From JBBIND01 sp037444075 (GTDB lineage Bacteria; Acidobacteriota; Terriglobia; Bryobacterales; Bryobacteraceae): DNA of 49,763 nt. The position numbers were made by a program, and so were the translations under genes. The stretch lies in NCBI GenBank assembly GCA_037444075.1, contig JBBIND010000022.1:1-49763 (forward strand), in the 5' to 3' direction. The first letter of the stretch is position 1; the number at the start of each line of letters is the position of its first letter. The notes below the pieces were generated by a model. That model was not told where the DNA came from and did not search any database. It saw only the letters and a program-made list of their open reading frames with translations. This document shows positions 25,509 to 34,622 of this stretch, piece by piece.

Positions 25509-27011
25509 TTAGCTGCGGCGCGGGGCCATGCGGCGCCCGCAGGCCGGGGTGGGCGTTCCGTCTTCGCTGAAATCGTCGTTGGTTTCCTTGCGCAGCCGCA
25601 GCAGCTCGCGGTGCAACTCGTCACGCTGCCGGGCATGGGCCGCATCGTTATAAAGGTTGCGGCGCTCCTGCGGGTCGTTCTGCAGGTCGAACATTTCCCA
25701 CGCCTGAGGTTCCTGCAAGTAGTGAATCAGCTTCCAACGCTGCGTGCGCACGCCGCGCGCCTTGGGGGCGCAATGCGGTCCCGGGTATTCGAAATTCTGA
25801 TAGAGCCAGGAATTCCGCCACTGCGCTTGACTGTTCGCCAGGATGGGCTGCCAGCTCATGCCGTGATGCTCCATCTCTTTCGGCCGCTGGATTCCGGCGA
25901 TGTCCAGGATGGTATGCGCCACATCGTTGTTGAGCACCATGTTGCGCGAGTCCACCTGTCCGCTCCTGATGCTGGCCGGGTGGCGGATAAGCATCGGCAC
26001 GCGGATGGAGGGCTCATACATCAGCCGCTTGTCGAACATCCCGTACTCGCCCAGGAAGAAGCCGTTGTCACCGGTATAGACGAACACGGTGTTTTCCGTG
26101 AGTCCGTTCTTGTCCAGGTAATCCAGCAGGCGGCCGAGGTTCTCGTCCACGGCCAGCAACGTCCGGTAGTAGTTCTTCAGGAACACCTGGAAGTTCAGGC
26201 GCTTGCGCTCCGCGGGAGGCAGGTCCGCGGGGACGCCGCGCTGCCGGAAATCCGGCATGTCGCCGACGAGCATATCGGTGTGGCGGATTCCGTCCGGGCG
26301 ATCGTCCAAACTCGTGTGGAACGTTGGCGGCTCGGGGATCTCGATATCGTCGTAGACCTTTTCAAACCTCTTCGCGGGCTCCCAGGCGCGGTGAGGCGCC
26401 TTGAAGTTGCAGATCATGGAAAACGGCTTGTCCTTGGGCCGGCTGCGCAGCGTTTCCAGAGCCTGGTCGACGATGATGTCGTCCACGTAACCGCGGAACT
26501 GTACCCTGCCGCCGTTGGCGATCATGATGGGGTCGTGGTAGAGGCCCTGCCCCGGCAGGATGCACCAGTGGTCGAAGCCGAGGTTCGTGGGCATGGTGGC
26601 GACGTGCCATTTGCCCAGCGCCGCCGAATAGTAGCCGGACTTCTGCAGCACGGACGTGTAGGTCGCGACGCCGGGCTTCAGATGGTGCGAGGGGCCGCCG
26701 TTCGTCGTGACACCGTGGGCATGCGAATACAGTCCGGTGAGAATGGTGCCCCGGCTGGGGGAGCAGAGCGGATTGGTCACGAAGCCTTCGGTGAAGCGCA
26801 CGCCGCCGGCGGCCAGCCGGTCCATGTTGGGGGTCTTCAGAATCTTGTTGCCGGCGCAACTCATGGCGTCCCAGCGCTGGTCGTCCGTCATCATGAAGAT
26901 GAAGTTTGGGCGCCGGTTTTGCGCGTTCAAAATGGCCGGAAAACCGGCGAGCGCGGACGCGGCCCCGCCGCCGAGAACCTGAATTGCCTTTCTACGATTC
27001 ATGCGGCCCAT
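25509..27011 (-). CDS. Secreted type I sulfatase (formylglycine-dependent)
   Basis: 500 residues. A twin-arginine-like signal (MGRMNRRKAIQVLGGGAA) is followed by the alkaline-phosphatase-superfamily sulfatase fold. Calcium-binding Asp pair in MMTDDQRWD; the catalytic motif is CSPSRGTILTG with Cys83 as the residue converted to formylglycine; later metal site YTGDNGFFLGEYGMFDK. It removes sulfate esters from an extracellular substrate, probably a polysaccharide or glycan. The Cys-type motif needs a maturing enzyme (FGE or anSME), which is not in this window. GGAGG seven bases upstream selects the ATG at 27011; ATG 27002 is the alternative. Confidence 0.9.
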   Translation of the reverse strand: MGRMNRRKAIQVLGGGAASALAGFPAILNAQNRRPNFIFMMTDDQRWDAMSCAGNKILKTPNMDRLAAGGVRFTEGFVTNPLCSPSRGTILTGLYSHAHGVTTNGGPSHHLKPGVATYTSVLQKSGYYSAALGKWHVATMPTNLGFDHWCILPGQGLYHDPIMIANGGRVQFRGYVDDIIVDQALETLRSRPKDKPFSMICNFKAPHRAWEPAKRFEKVYDDIEIPEPPTFHTSLDDRPDGIRHTDMLVGDMPDFRQRGVPADLPPAERKRLNFQVFLKNYYRTLLAVDENLGRLLDYLDKNGLTENTVFVYTGDNGFFLGEYGMFDKRLMYEPSIRVPMLIRHPASIRSGQVDSRNMVLNNDVAHTILDIAGIQRPKEMEHHGMSWQPILANSQAQWRNSWLYQNFEYPGPHCAPKARGVRTQRWKLIHYLQEPQAWEMFDLQNDPQERRNLYNDAAHARQRDELHRELLRLRKETNDDFSEDGTPTPACGRRMAPRRS

Positions 27012-27178
27012 TATAGGCCTCCGGCGACGTGAGTGGCGCGCTCTTCCGTCCGCGAATGGGAACTTGTTCGCGCGCTTGTGCCGGGCTGTCCGGGTCAAGA
27101 CATTGTGGCTGCTTCAGGCTGAACGGACGCGCTATTCTGGGAAACGTCTGGATACGTCTTTTGAGGAGGCTCTGCGAC

Positions 27179-29608
27179 GTGAATCGCTTATTCTGCCTTT
27201 TACCCGCCCTTCTGATGTTCTCGGCCGGTACGCTCTTCGCTCAGACCGGCTACAGGAAACCGCCGCCCGAGGTCCTTTCGGTGCTCAACGCTCCGCCTCC
27301 ACCAGCGCTTTCCGTCAATCCCACGCGCACACACGTTCTGCTGCTACAGGGCGTCCGCTACCCTCCTATCGAGGAACTCGCTCAGCCTATGCTGAGGCTG
27401 GCGGGACTGCGGATCGACCCGCGCACCAACGGGCCGCACCGCGCGCCTTACTACATTGCGGCGCGCCTTCAGGCACTGGATGGCCGGGGAGCAAGCGAGC
27501 TGAAACTGCCTGCCGGCGCTCGTTTCGGCTCTCCGCGCTGGAGTCCGGACGGCGCGCGCTTTGCGATCCTCAACGAGAGCGACGGGGGGGCGGAACTCTG
27601 GCTGGGGGAAACGGCCACCGGCGCGATACGCCAACTGACCTCGGAGAAGCTGAATGCGGCCTATGGCGTGCCGCTACAGTGGATGCCGGATAACCGCACG
27701 CTGCTGGTCCAACTAATCCCCGCCGGCAGGGGGCGTCCGCCGGCGGCGGCGCAGGCTCCCATCGGTCCGGTGACGCAGGAATCCGCGGGCAAGGCTGCGC
27801 CTGTGCGCACTTACCAGGACTTGCTTGCGAATCCTCACGACGAGGCGCTGTTCGACTATTACGCCGCCAGCCAACTGGCGCTCATTGACACGGCCAGCGG
27901 CAAACGCTCCCTTAGGGGCGCTCCCGGCCTGTATATGAGCACGGATCCCTCGCCGGACGGGCGTCACCTGCTGGTGATTCGGACAACCAAGCCGTATTCC
28001 TACCTGCTGCCCTACACGCGTTTTCCGCGCGAGGTGGAGATCTGGGACAACGCCGGCAAGTTAGTGCATAAGTTCGCCAGTCTTCCGCTGGCTGACAAGG
28101 TGCCCATAGACGGAGTAACGACGGGTCCTCGCAGCATCCGCTGGCATCCCACTCAGCCCGCCACTTTGGTTTGGGCCGAAGCGCTGGACGGCGGCGATCC
28201 GCGCGCCAAGGCGCCGCGCCGGGACAAACTGCTCGCTCAGGCCAGTCCGTTCAAAGCCGCGCCGGTTGAGTTGCTCCAACTCGAACACCGTTTCATGGGG
28301 ATTGAGTGGCTGGAATCCGGTGGGCTGGCGTTCGTTCGCGACTACGACCGTGACCGGCGCTGGAGCCGTGCTTTCCTCGCGGACACCGAGCGCCCGGGCG
28401 CGGAATTGCAGCTTGTCTGGAGCCGCAGCGCGCAGGATCGCTACCGCCACCCGGGTGACCCCATCCAGCGCACGCTGCCGAGCGGGCATCGCGCCATTCT
28501 TCGGAACGGAGACACGATTTACCTGAGCGGCGAAGGCGCTTCCCCGGAGGGGGATCGTCCTTTCCTGGACGCCTTCAACCTCAAGACCCGCGAAAGCAAA
28601 CGCCTGTTCCATTGCGATGCCTCAAGCTACGAGGCTGTCGCCGCTTTGATCGACCATCAGGGGCCCCGCGTACTCACGCGCCGCGAGTCCCCTGCCGAGC
28701 CACCCAACTACTACGTGCGTGACCTCAACTCCGGCGGCAGGACGGCTGTCACGAACAACCCTGATCCGGCGCCACAACTCCGGCAAATCAAGAAACAGCT
28801 CGTGACCTACAAGCGGGCGGATGGAGTGCCGCTCTCATTCACTCTGTATCTGCCCCCGGGGTATCGGCAGGGCGAGAGGTATCCGACGTTGGTCTGGGCC
28901 TATCCGCGCGAGTTCAACGATCCTGACGTGGCCGGCCAGGTGGTGGGCTCCACGCAACGCTTTACGACCCTTACCGGATCCTCGCACCTGTTCTTCCTGC
29001 TGGCTGGCTACGTCATTCTGGATGGGGCCGCCATGCCGGTGGTGGGTGATCCGCAAATCGCCAACGACACCTACATCGACCAGGTTGTTGCCAGCGCCAA
29101 GGCTGCCATCGACAAGGCCGCGGAGATGGGTGTTACGGACCCGGCCCGCGTCGGCGTGGGAGGGCACAGCTATGGCGCCTTCATGACCGCGAATCTGCTG
29201 GCCCATTCTGACCTGTTCCGCGCCGGCATTGCCCGCAGCGGCGCTTACAACCGCACGCTGACGCCCTTCGGCTTCCAGAATGAGCGGCGCACTTTGTGGG
29301 AAGCTCCGGACGTTTACGCGCGCATGTCGCCGTTCATGAGCGCGCACAAAATCAACGAGCCGCTGTTGCTGATTCACGGCGAAGCCGACAACAATGCCGG
29401 GACGTTCCCCGTACAGTCGGAGCGAATGTACCAGGCGGTGCGCGGCAACGGCGGCGTGACACGGCTGGTGATGTTGCCTCACGAATCTCATGGCTACGCC
29501 GCCCGCGAATCCATCGAGCACACGCTGGCGGAAATGATCGGCTGGCTGGACAAGCACGTGAAGACGCCGGGCCGCCAGGCCCGCGGAAGGGAGGAGGTGA
29601 CGCCGTGA
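27179..29608 (+). CDS. Secreted S9 family peptidase, glutamyl-endopeptidase (S9D) type
   Basis: 809 residues. Signal peptide (NRLFCLLPALLMFSAGTLFAQ), a beta-propeller of about 500 residues and a C-terminal alpha/beta hydrolase. Catalytic triad: Ser664 in GGHSYGAFMTANLLAHS, Asp737 in HGEADNNAG, His771 in LPHESHGY. The serine motif GGHSYGA and the N-terminal block with PPIEELAQPMLRLAG match the S9D group related to plant glutamyl endopeptidases rather than classic prolyl oligopeptidase. GTG at 27179 is chosen because GAGGAGG lies nine bases upstream and the signal peptide begins there; the frame is open back to 27029. The stop overlaps the next start in GTGA. Confidence 0.88.
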   Translation: MNRLFCLLPALLMFSAGTLFAQTGYRKPPPEVLSVLNAPPPPALSVNPTRTHVLLLQGVRYPPIEELAQPMLRLAGLRIDPRTNGPHRAPYYIAARLQALDGRGASELKLPAGARFGSPRWSPDGARFAILNESDGGAELWLGETATGAIRQLTSEKLNAAYGVPLQWMPDNRTLLVQLIPAGRGRPPAAAQAPIGPVTQESAGKAAPVRTYQDLLANPHDEALFDYYAASQLALIDTASGKRSLRGAPGLYMSTDPSPDGRHLLVIRTTKPYSYLLPYTRFPREVEIWDNAGKLVHKFASLPLADKVPIDGVTTGPRSIRWHPTQPATLVWAEALDGGDPRAKAPRRDKLLAQASPFKAAPVELLQLEHRFMGIEWLESGGLAFVRDYDRDRRWSRAFLADTERPGAELQLVWSRSAQDRYRHPGDPIQRTLPSGHRAILRNGDTIYLSGEGASPEGDRPFLDAFNLKTRESKRLFHCDASSYEAVAALIDHQGPRVLTRRESPAEPPNYYVRDLNSGGRTAVTNNPDPAPQLRQIKKQLVTYKRADGVPLSFTLYLPPGYRQGERYPTLVWAYPREFNDPDVAGQVVGSTQRFTTLTGSSHLFFLLAGYVILDGAAMPVVGDPQIANDTYIDQVVASAKAAIDKAAEMGVTDPARVGVGGHSYGAFMTANLLAHSDLFRAGIARSGAYNRTLTPFGFQNERRTLWEAPDVYARMSPFMSAHKINEPLLLIHGEADNNAGTFPVQSERMYQAVRGNGGVTRLVMLPHESHGYAARESIEHTLAEMIGWLDKHVKTPGRQARGREEVTP

Positions 29609-31149
29609 CTGGTGCGCCCAATTCACCCGTTGTGCAGGAACTGCTATCGAGGTTGGGGATTCAGCAGGCTAATTCCGGAGCCTGCTGGGGAGAGTGGATT
29701 CCGGCACCCTCCGGAGGGGAACTGGTTTCCTACAATCCGTCGGACGGGTCCCCTCTGGCCTCCATCCACATGGCGTCTCCAGCGGACTACGAAGCCGTGG
29801 CATTCCACGCCTCGGACGCCTTCCATGACTGGAGGCTGTTGCCGGCGCCGCGGCGCGGCCTGATTGTCCGCGAAATCGGGGACGAACTGCGCCGACATAA
29901 GGATGACCTCGGAGCGCTTGTCAGTCTGGAGATGGGCAAGGTCCTCGCGGAGGGCAAGGGTGAGGTCCAGGAGATGATCGACATGGCGGACTTTGCCGTC
30001 GGCCTGTCGCGTCAACTCTACGGCCTCACCATGCACAGCGAACGGCCCGGCCACCGCATGTACGAGCAGTGGCACCCGCTCGGCATTGTTGGCGTCATCA
30101 GCGCCTTCAACTTCCCCGTCGCCGTCTGGTCCTGGAACGCTTTCATCGCCGCCGTTTGCGGAGACTGCGTCCTGTGGAAACCCTCCTCAGAAACTCCGCT
30201 CACGGCCATCGCCGTGCAGCACATCTGCAACCGCGTGCTGGACCGCCACGGCTGGAAGGGGGTCTTCAACCTCGTCATTGGCAAGGGATCCACGGTAGGG
30301 GAGCGTATGCTGGCTGACCGGCGCCTGCCGCTCATCAGCGCCACCGGTTCCTGTTCCATGGGCTATCGCGTGGCTGAGGTGGTCGGCAAGCGGGTAGGAC
30401 GCACGATTCTGGAACTTGGCGGAAACAACGGCGTGATCGTCATGGATGACGCGAACCAGGATCTGGCGCTGCGCGCGATCCTGTTCGGCGCAATTGGCAC
30501 CGCCGGGCAGCGCTGCACCACCATCCGCCGCCTTTTCCTGCAAAGCGGCATCGCCGCCGGGTTCACGGAAAGACTCGTGGCCGCCTACGGGCAGATCCGC
30601 ATCGGTGACGCCGTGGATGAGACCTCCCTCATGGGACCCCTGGTGAACCGCGCCGCCGTGGAGGAAATGCTCGAAGCCCTTGACCGTATCCGGGCAGAAG
30701 GCGGCGAGGTGCTTTGCGGCGGCCAGCCAATCGACCGCCCGGGCGGCTGTTTTGTCGAGCCCGCCATCGTACGGTCGCGTCCGGAGATGCCCATCCTCAA
30801 GGAGGAGATCTTCGCGCCTATCCTCCACGTGGTCGAGTTCGAGACTCTCGATGAAGCCATCGAGTGGCACAACAACGTGCCGCAAGGTCTTTCTTCATCC
30901 ATGTTCACTGCCAATCTGGTCTCCGCGGAGACGTTCCTGAGCGCCCGCGGCAGCGATTGCGGCATCGCCAACATCAACATCGGCACCAGCGGCGCCGAAA
31001 TCGGCGGCGCTTTCGGCGGTGAAAAAGAAACCGGCGGTGGACGCGAGGCCGGGAGCGATGCCTGGAAGGCCTACATGCGGCGTCAGACGGTCACCATCAA
31101 CTGGTCTCACGAACTCCCCTTGGCCCAGGGTATTCGTTTCGAGCTGTAA
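29605..31149 (+). CDS. Aldehyde dehydrogenase, ALDH7 (aminoadipate-semialdehyde type)
   Basis: 514 residues, cytoplasmic. NAD-dependent oxidation of an aldehyde to an acid. Catalytic Cys304 in GTAGQRCTT, general base Glu270 in ILELGGNN, and the cofactor region WKPSSETPLTA. The C-terminal block FGGEKETGGGREAGSDAWK is a hallmark of the ALDH7/antiquitin family, which oxidises alpha-aminoadipate semialdehyde in lysine breakdown. The GTG start shares bases with the peptidase stop (GTGA), and GAGGAGGTGA lies five bases upstream inside the peptidase gene. An intrinsic terminator follows. The frame is open upstream to 29296 but only as an overlap of the peptidase. Confidence 0.92.
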   Translation: MTGAPNSPVVQELLSRLGIQQANSGACWGEWIPAPSGGELVSYNPSDGSPLASIHMASPADYEAVAFHASDAFHDWRLLPAPRRGLIVREIGDELRRHKDDLGALVSLEMGKVLAEGKGEVQEMIDMADFAVGLSRQLYGLTMHSERPGHRMYEQWHPLGIVGVISAFNFPVAVWSWNAFIAAVCGDCVLWKPSSETPLTAIAVQHICNRVLDRHGWKGVFNLVIGKGSTVGERMLADRRLPLISATGSCSMGYRVAEVVGKRVGRTILELGGNNGVIVMDDANQDLALRAILFGAIGTAGQRCTTIRRLFLQSGIAAGFTERLVAAYGQIRIGDAVDETSLMGPLVNRAAVEEMLEALDRIRAEGGEVLCGGQPIDRPGGCFVEPAIVRSRPEMPILKEEIFAPILHVVEFETLDEAIEWHNNVPQGLSSSMFTANLVSAETFLSARGSDCGIANINIGTSGAEIGGAFGGEKETGGGREAGSDAWKAYMRRQTVTINWSHELPLAQGIRFEL

Positions 31150-31163
31150 GCGTTTGCGGCGTG

Positions 31164-31191
31164 CGCCCGTTCGGGCGTTTTGCGGTTTTTC
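31164..31191 (+). terminator. Intrinsic terminator after the peptidase-ALDH pair
   Basis: Stem CGCCC (31164-31168) and GGGCG (31173-31177) closed by a GTTC loop, followed by TTTTGCGGTTTTT. It lies 15 bases after the ALDH stop and separates it from the next GTG start at 31222. Confidence 0.75.
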
Positions 31192-31221
31192 TGTTAAGGT
31201 AGTGATGCATACGGAGGTGGT

Positions 31222-32355
31222 GTGAGCCCACGCGGCAACCAGCGGCGCAGCGAGACACGTATCCCCGGCTCCGTCTCCGTAGGTTCCGTCTTCGGCGTGC
31301 CGGTTAGGTTGCACTTCACGTTCGTCCTGCTGCTGATATTTCTGTTGGTGGCAGGTCTGGGCGGACGCCAGACGGTCCTGCTGGATGTGGTGTTCATCCT
31401 GGCCCTGTTTGCCTCCGTTCTTCTGCACGAGCTTTCCCACGCGCTGGTGGCCCGCCGCTGCGGCGTGCGCACTTTGGAAATCGTCATGTTTCCCATCGGG
31501 GGAGTGGCCAGGCTGGAACGTACGCCGAGGCCGAGGCAGGAGCTGTGGATAGCTTCCGCCGGACCCGCCTTGAATATCTTTGTTGCCGTGCTGCTCATTG
31601 TGGTTGCTTACCTTACGCACGGCATCCGCGATGCGCGGCTGGAGATGCTGCTGGAGCCGACGAAGTCGAACCTGCTGGAACGCATCGCCATGGGCAATCT
31701 TATCCTCGGCATCTTCAATCTGCTGCCCGCTTTCCCCATGGATGGCGGCAGGATTCTGAGGTCGCTGCTGGCGCTGTTTACGACTGAAGAAGCCGCCACG
31801 CGCGTCGCCTCGCGGGCGGGTCGGTTGCTCGCGGTCATGATGGGGCTCTACGGCCTGCTCAGCAAGAACTACATGCTCGTCTTTGTCGCCTTCTTTGTCT
31901 ATCTGGGTGCTGCTCAGGAAGGGGAGGCGGCCACAGGCCGTACACTGACGCATGGCGTTCCCGTGCGCTCCGCCATGATCACCGACTTCCGCACCCTCGC
32001 TCACTCCAACTCCGTGCGCGAAGCGGCCGAACTCCTGCTATCCACCACGCAGCAGGACTTCCCGGTGATGCATGGTGATCAGGTGGTGGGACTGTTGGAC
32101 CGGAATTCTCTGGTGCGTGCCTTGGCCCTGCAGGACGGGGATGCTTACGTTGCAGGTTGCATGGACCGCGATTTCGTACGCATTTCCCCGGGCATGGATC
32201 TCGCGGAAGCGCTGCCGGTGATGGCGAACGCCGGCCCCTGCGCTCTCGTGATGGACGGCGACCGGCTTCTGGGCATGCTGACTCGGGAAAACCTGTCGGA
32301 ATTCGTGTTACTCCGGCGTTTCGGAATCGTGCCCGGAAGCCGGGGAAATTCCTGA
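31222..32355 (+). CDS. Site-2 protease (M50) with C-terminal CBS domain pair
   Basis: 377 residues. Intramembrane zinc metalloprotease with about five to six membrane helices. Zinc site LLHELSHAL with His69, Glu70, His73, and the third ligand Asp174 in FPMDGGRIL. After the membrane part, two CBS repeats (about 250-370: VRSAMITDFRTLAHSNSV and CMDRDFVRISPGMDLAEA) probably sense adenine nucleotides. Family members cut membrane-bound anti-sigma factors or other single-pass proteins; the target here is unknown. The start is GTG with GGAGGT upstream. It stands alone, just after a strong terminator and convergent with fliM. Confidence 0.9.
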   Translation: MSPRGNQRRSETRIPGSVSVGSVFGVPVRLHFTFVLLLIFLLVAGLGGRQTVLLDVVFILALFASVLLHELSHALVARRCGVRTLEIVMFPIGGVARLERTPRPRQELWIASAGPALNIFVAVLLIVVAYLTHGIRDARLEMLLEPTKSNLLERIAMGNLILGIFNLLPAFPMDGGRILRSLLALFTTEEAATRVASRAGRLLAVMMGLYGLLSKNYMLVFVAFFVYLGAAQEGEAATGRTLTHGVPVRSAMITDFRTLAHSNSVREAAELLLSTTQQDFPVMHGDQVVGLLDRNSLVRALALQDGDAYVAGCMDRDFVRISPGMDLAEALPVMANAGPCALVMDGDRLLGMLTRENLSEFVLLRRFGIVPGSRGNS

Positions 32356-32384
32356 CAGGAAACGCCCGGGGTAGGCCGTAAAGA

Positions 32385-33386
32385 TCAGGCCTCTGCCAGT
32401 TCGGCAGGTGATTCCAGCGGCGGCCGCTTTTCCGGCACCTTTTCCCCCAGCAAGGCGGCGCGTTTGTTCCCGAGGGCCACAACCTGGCAGAAAAACTTCT
32501 TCTTGGCGCCTATTTCCAGCACCTTCGGCCGGCTAACCGGGTAGTCCAAGGCGAGCACGTCGCCGGCCTGGATTTCCAGCAAGTCCCTCAGGCTGATGGA
32601 CGGGCCGCGTAGCCTGACGTCCAGGGGCAGTTCCGAGGCCTGTATCAACCGCAGCACGCGGGCCTGATCCTGGTCACTCGGCTGCGTGCGGCGCAAGGTC
32701 CACTGCTGCCCGAACCGCTGCCGCAGCATCTTGATGACGATGGACGGCATGCCGATGTTCATGATGCCGGAAGCATCCCCGATACGCACTTCCAGGCTGA
32801 CTGCCGTGAGCGCTTCACTTGGCGCGAGCATCTGCAGCATCTGCGGCTCGGTTTCCTGGGATTCAACGGTGAAGTTGATGTTGGCTACAGATTGCCAGGC
32901 TTCTTTCAGGTCGTTCAGGATGATCCGGTACAGGCCGTCCAAGACACACTGTTCGATCTCCGTGACTTCACGCGTGACCCGGTTCGTCGATTTGCCGGTC
33001 CCGCCGAGTAGCATCTCGAGGATGGGAAACACCAGGGCCGGGTTAATCTCGAGCAGTGCGCTGCCTTCATACGGCTGCATCCCCAAAGTTGCCAGGCAGG
33101 TCGGCGTAGGCAGGCACTGCGCGAACTCCAGGAAGCTGAGCTGTTCCACGGAGATGAGGTTCACCAGCACGTACGCTCGCAGGTAAGCCGACAGGCTTGA
33201 GGCGAGGCTGCGGGCGAAGTTCTCATGCAGCAGGTGGATGCAGCGTAGTTGGTCCTTGGCGATCCGGTCCGGGCGGCGGAAGTCATAGACTTGGGCAGAC
33301 CGCTCGGCTACGTCAGCAGGTTTGCGGCTGCGGAGTTCCTTAAATACTCGGTCGATTTCTTCCTGCGATAGGATGCGCTCGGTCAT
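32385..33386 (-). CDS. fliM: Flagellar motor switch protein FliM
   Basis: 333 residues, normal FliM length. FliM forms the C-ring with FliG and FliN and binds phospho-CheY. The N-terminal CheY-binding peptide is recognisable as LSQEEIDRVF (usual form LSQDEIDALL). The middle CheC-like domain contains LISVEQLSFLEFAQCLPTPT and EINPALVFPILEMLLGG; the C-terminal SpoA/FliN-like domain (about 250-315) has LPLDVRLRGPSISLRDLLEI and GDVLALD. No other flagellar or chemotaxis gene lies within 17 kb on either side here. It may belong to a dispersed flagellar set. Confidence 0.93.
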   Translation of the reverse strand: MTERILSQEEIDRVFKELRSRKPADVAERSAQVYDFRRPDRIAKDQLRCIHLLHENFARSLASSLSAYLRAYVLVNLISVEQLSFLEFAQCLPTPTCLATLGMQPYEGSALLEINPALVFPILEMLLGGTGKSTNRVTREVTEIEQCVLDGLYRIILNDLKEAWQSVANINFTVESQETEPQMLQMLAPSEALTAVSLEVRIGDASGIMNIGMPSIVIKMLRQRFGQQWTLRRTQPSDQDQARVLRLIQASELPLDVRLRGPSISLRDLLEIQAGDVLALDYPVSRPKVLEIGAKKKFFCQVVALGNKRAALLGEKVPEKRPPLESPAELAEA

Positions 33387-33441
33387 CGGGCTGGGACGGC
33401 TTCCCCCGTCAGGCTGTTATCGGTTACTTCGAGGGGGAACT

Positions 33442-33519
33442 TTAACCGCCGGAACCGCCTTCGAGCAGGCTGCCGAAAAAGCCTTCCGGTGAGTCCGGGC
33501 GCACCAAGCCAAAGCTCAT
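33442..33519 (-). CDS. Possible 25-residue ORF upstream of fliM
   Basis: ATG at 33519 preceded by AAGGT at five bases, reading MSFGLVRPDSPEGFFGSLLE and a glycine-rich end, TAA at 33442. It is co-directional with fliM and stops 55 bases before it. The sequence is unlike a shadow frame (mixed residues, proper ribosome-binding site), but it is too short to match anything. It could be a leader peptide or chance. Confidence 0.25.
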   Translation of the reverse strand: MSFGLVRPDSPEGFFGSLLEGGSGG

Positions 33520-33596
33520 GCTACCTTGTAAACCAACGACTTGCGTGCCCACGTAGAGCGAGCTTCAGCTTGCCCTAGGGCTTCTTCAGCGGCCCA

Positions 33597-34622
33597 TTAC
33601 GCCGCCTTGATTTCCGTCCAAACCCTGTCCCGGAGACGTTGTGCCGCCACCGGCATGCTCTGAAACCACTCCCCGCGCGACAGCACGTCGGGTGGTGGGA
33701 ACAGCACCGGGTGGCTCCTGACCGGATCAGGCAGCAGCGCCCGGGCTGAGGCGTTGGCGGTGGCCGTGTGCGTCGCCCGCACCACTTCTGCCGCCACCTC
33801 CGGACGCAGCAGGTAGTTCAGGAACGCGTGGGCCAATTCCCCACGCTGGCTTTCTCGCAGGATGACGGCATTGTCCGCGTAAAGCGGGAAGCCTTCGTCC
33901 GGATAGACGAAGTCGAGGGATGGCGAAGCCGCCATCGCCTGGAGAGCCGTGGTGGCCCAGAGTTGCGCCGCCAGCACGTCGCCGGCCACCACCTGGTCCC
34001 GCACTTCGGCGTTGAGGTAGGCCCGCAGCAGCGGTTTCAGCGTCAACGCCTCACGCTTGGCTTGTTCAATCTGGCTCGGGTCGGTAGCGTTGAGAGACCA
34101 TCCCAATTTCTTCAAACAGGCGCCGAGAACTTCGGCCTGGTCGTCCAGCATCGTAATCCTGCCCCGCAGCCCGGCATTCCACAGGTCGGCCCACCCGCGG
34201 GGTGGTGGCGCCAGGCTGCGGTTATAAAGGATGCCCGTCGCCCCCCACATATAGGGCACGCACCAGGTCAAGTTCGGATCCCAGCCCGGCGCCCGGAACT
34301 CGGAATCCAGGTGGCGCAGGTTGGGTAGCCCGGCGTGATTCAGCTCGGCGAGCAAGCCGTTTTCGAGCATGGGCCGGATCATCGAGTTGGTCGGAAAAAC
34401 CACGTCCCAGCCGGAATTGCCTGCCAGCAGTTTGGCCAGCATCTCCTCGTTGCTTTCGTACACCGCATAGCGCACGCGCACGCCGAATTCCCGCTCGAAT
34501 CCGGGAATGGTCCCCGGGGCGACGTAGTTGGACCAGTTGAAGACGTTCAACCGCGGGCGCCGGTCCCGCGCGCAAGCCGCGGCCAACGCCGGTGTGGACA
34601 ACAAGAAGGTGCGGCGAGTCAT
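33597..34622 (-). CDS. potD: Spermidine/putrescine-binding periplasmic protein PotD
   Basis: 341 residues. Substrate-binding protein of a polyamine ABC transporter. The export signal is MTRRTFLLSTPALAAAC, with a twin-arginine-like start and Cys17 as a possible lipid-anchor residue. The mature part opens with LNVFNWSNYVAPGTIPGFE, the typical PotD/PotF beginning, and continues with GWDVVFPTNSMI and PYMWGATGILYN, which line the polyamine site. The ATG overlaps the potC stop by four bases, so potD is the last gene of potABCD. Confidence 0.92.
   Translation of the reverse strand: MTRRTFLLSTPALAAACARDRRPRLNVFNWSNYVAPGTIPGFEREFGVRVRYAVYESNEEMLAKLLAGNSGWDVVFPTNSMIRPMLENGLLAELNHAGLPNLRHLDSEFRAPGWDPNLTWCVPYMWGATGILYNRSLAPPPRGWADLWNAGLRGRITMLDDQAEVLGACLKKLGWSLNATDPSQIEQAKREALTLKPLLRAYLNAEVRDQVVAGDVLAAQLWATTALQAMAASPSLDFVYPDEGFPLYADNAVILRESQRGELAHAFLNYLLRPEVAAEVVRATHTATANASARALLPDPVRSHPVLFPPPDVLSRGEWFQSMPVAAQRLRDRVWTEIKAA

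Noticed and set aside
25611..27032. 473-codon plus-strand frame opposite the sulfatase
   Set aside because: Antisense shadow of a clear sulfatase; composition is of the Val/Arg/His/Gln type seen opposite other genes here.
30895..32004. 369-codon minus-strand frame across the ALDH7 end and the site-2 protease
   Set aside because: Spans a terminator and two real genes; Gln/His/Asp-rich low-complexity translation.
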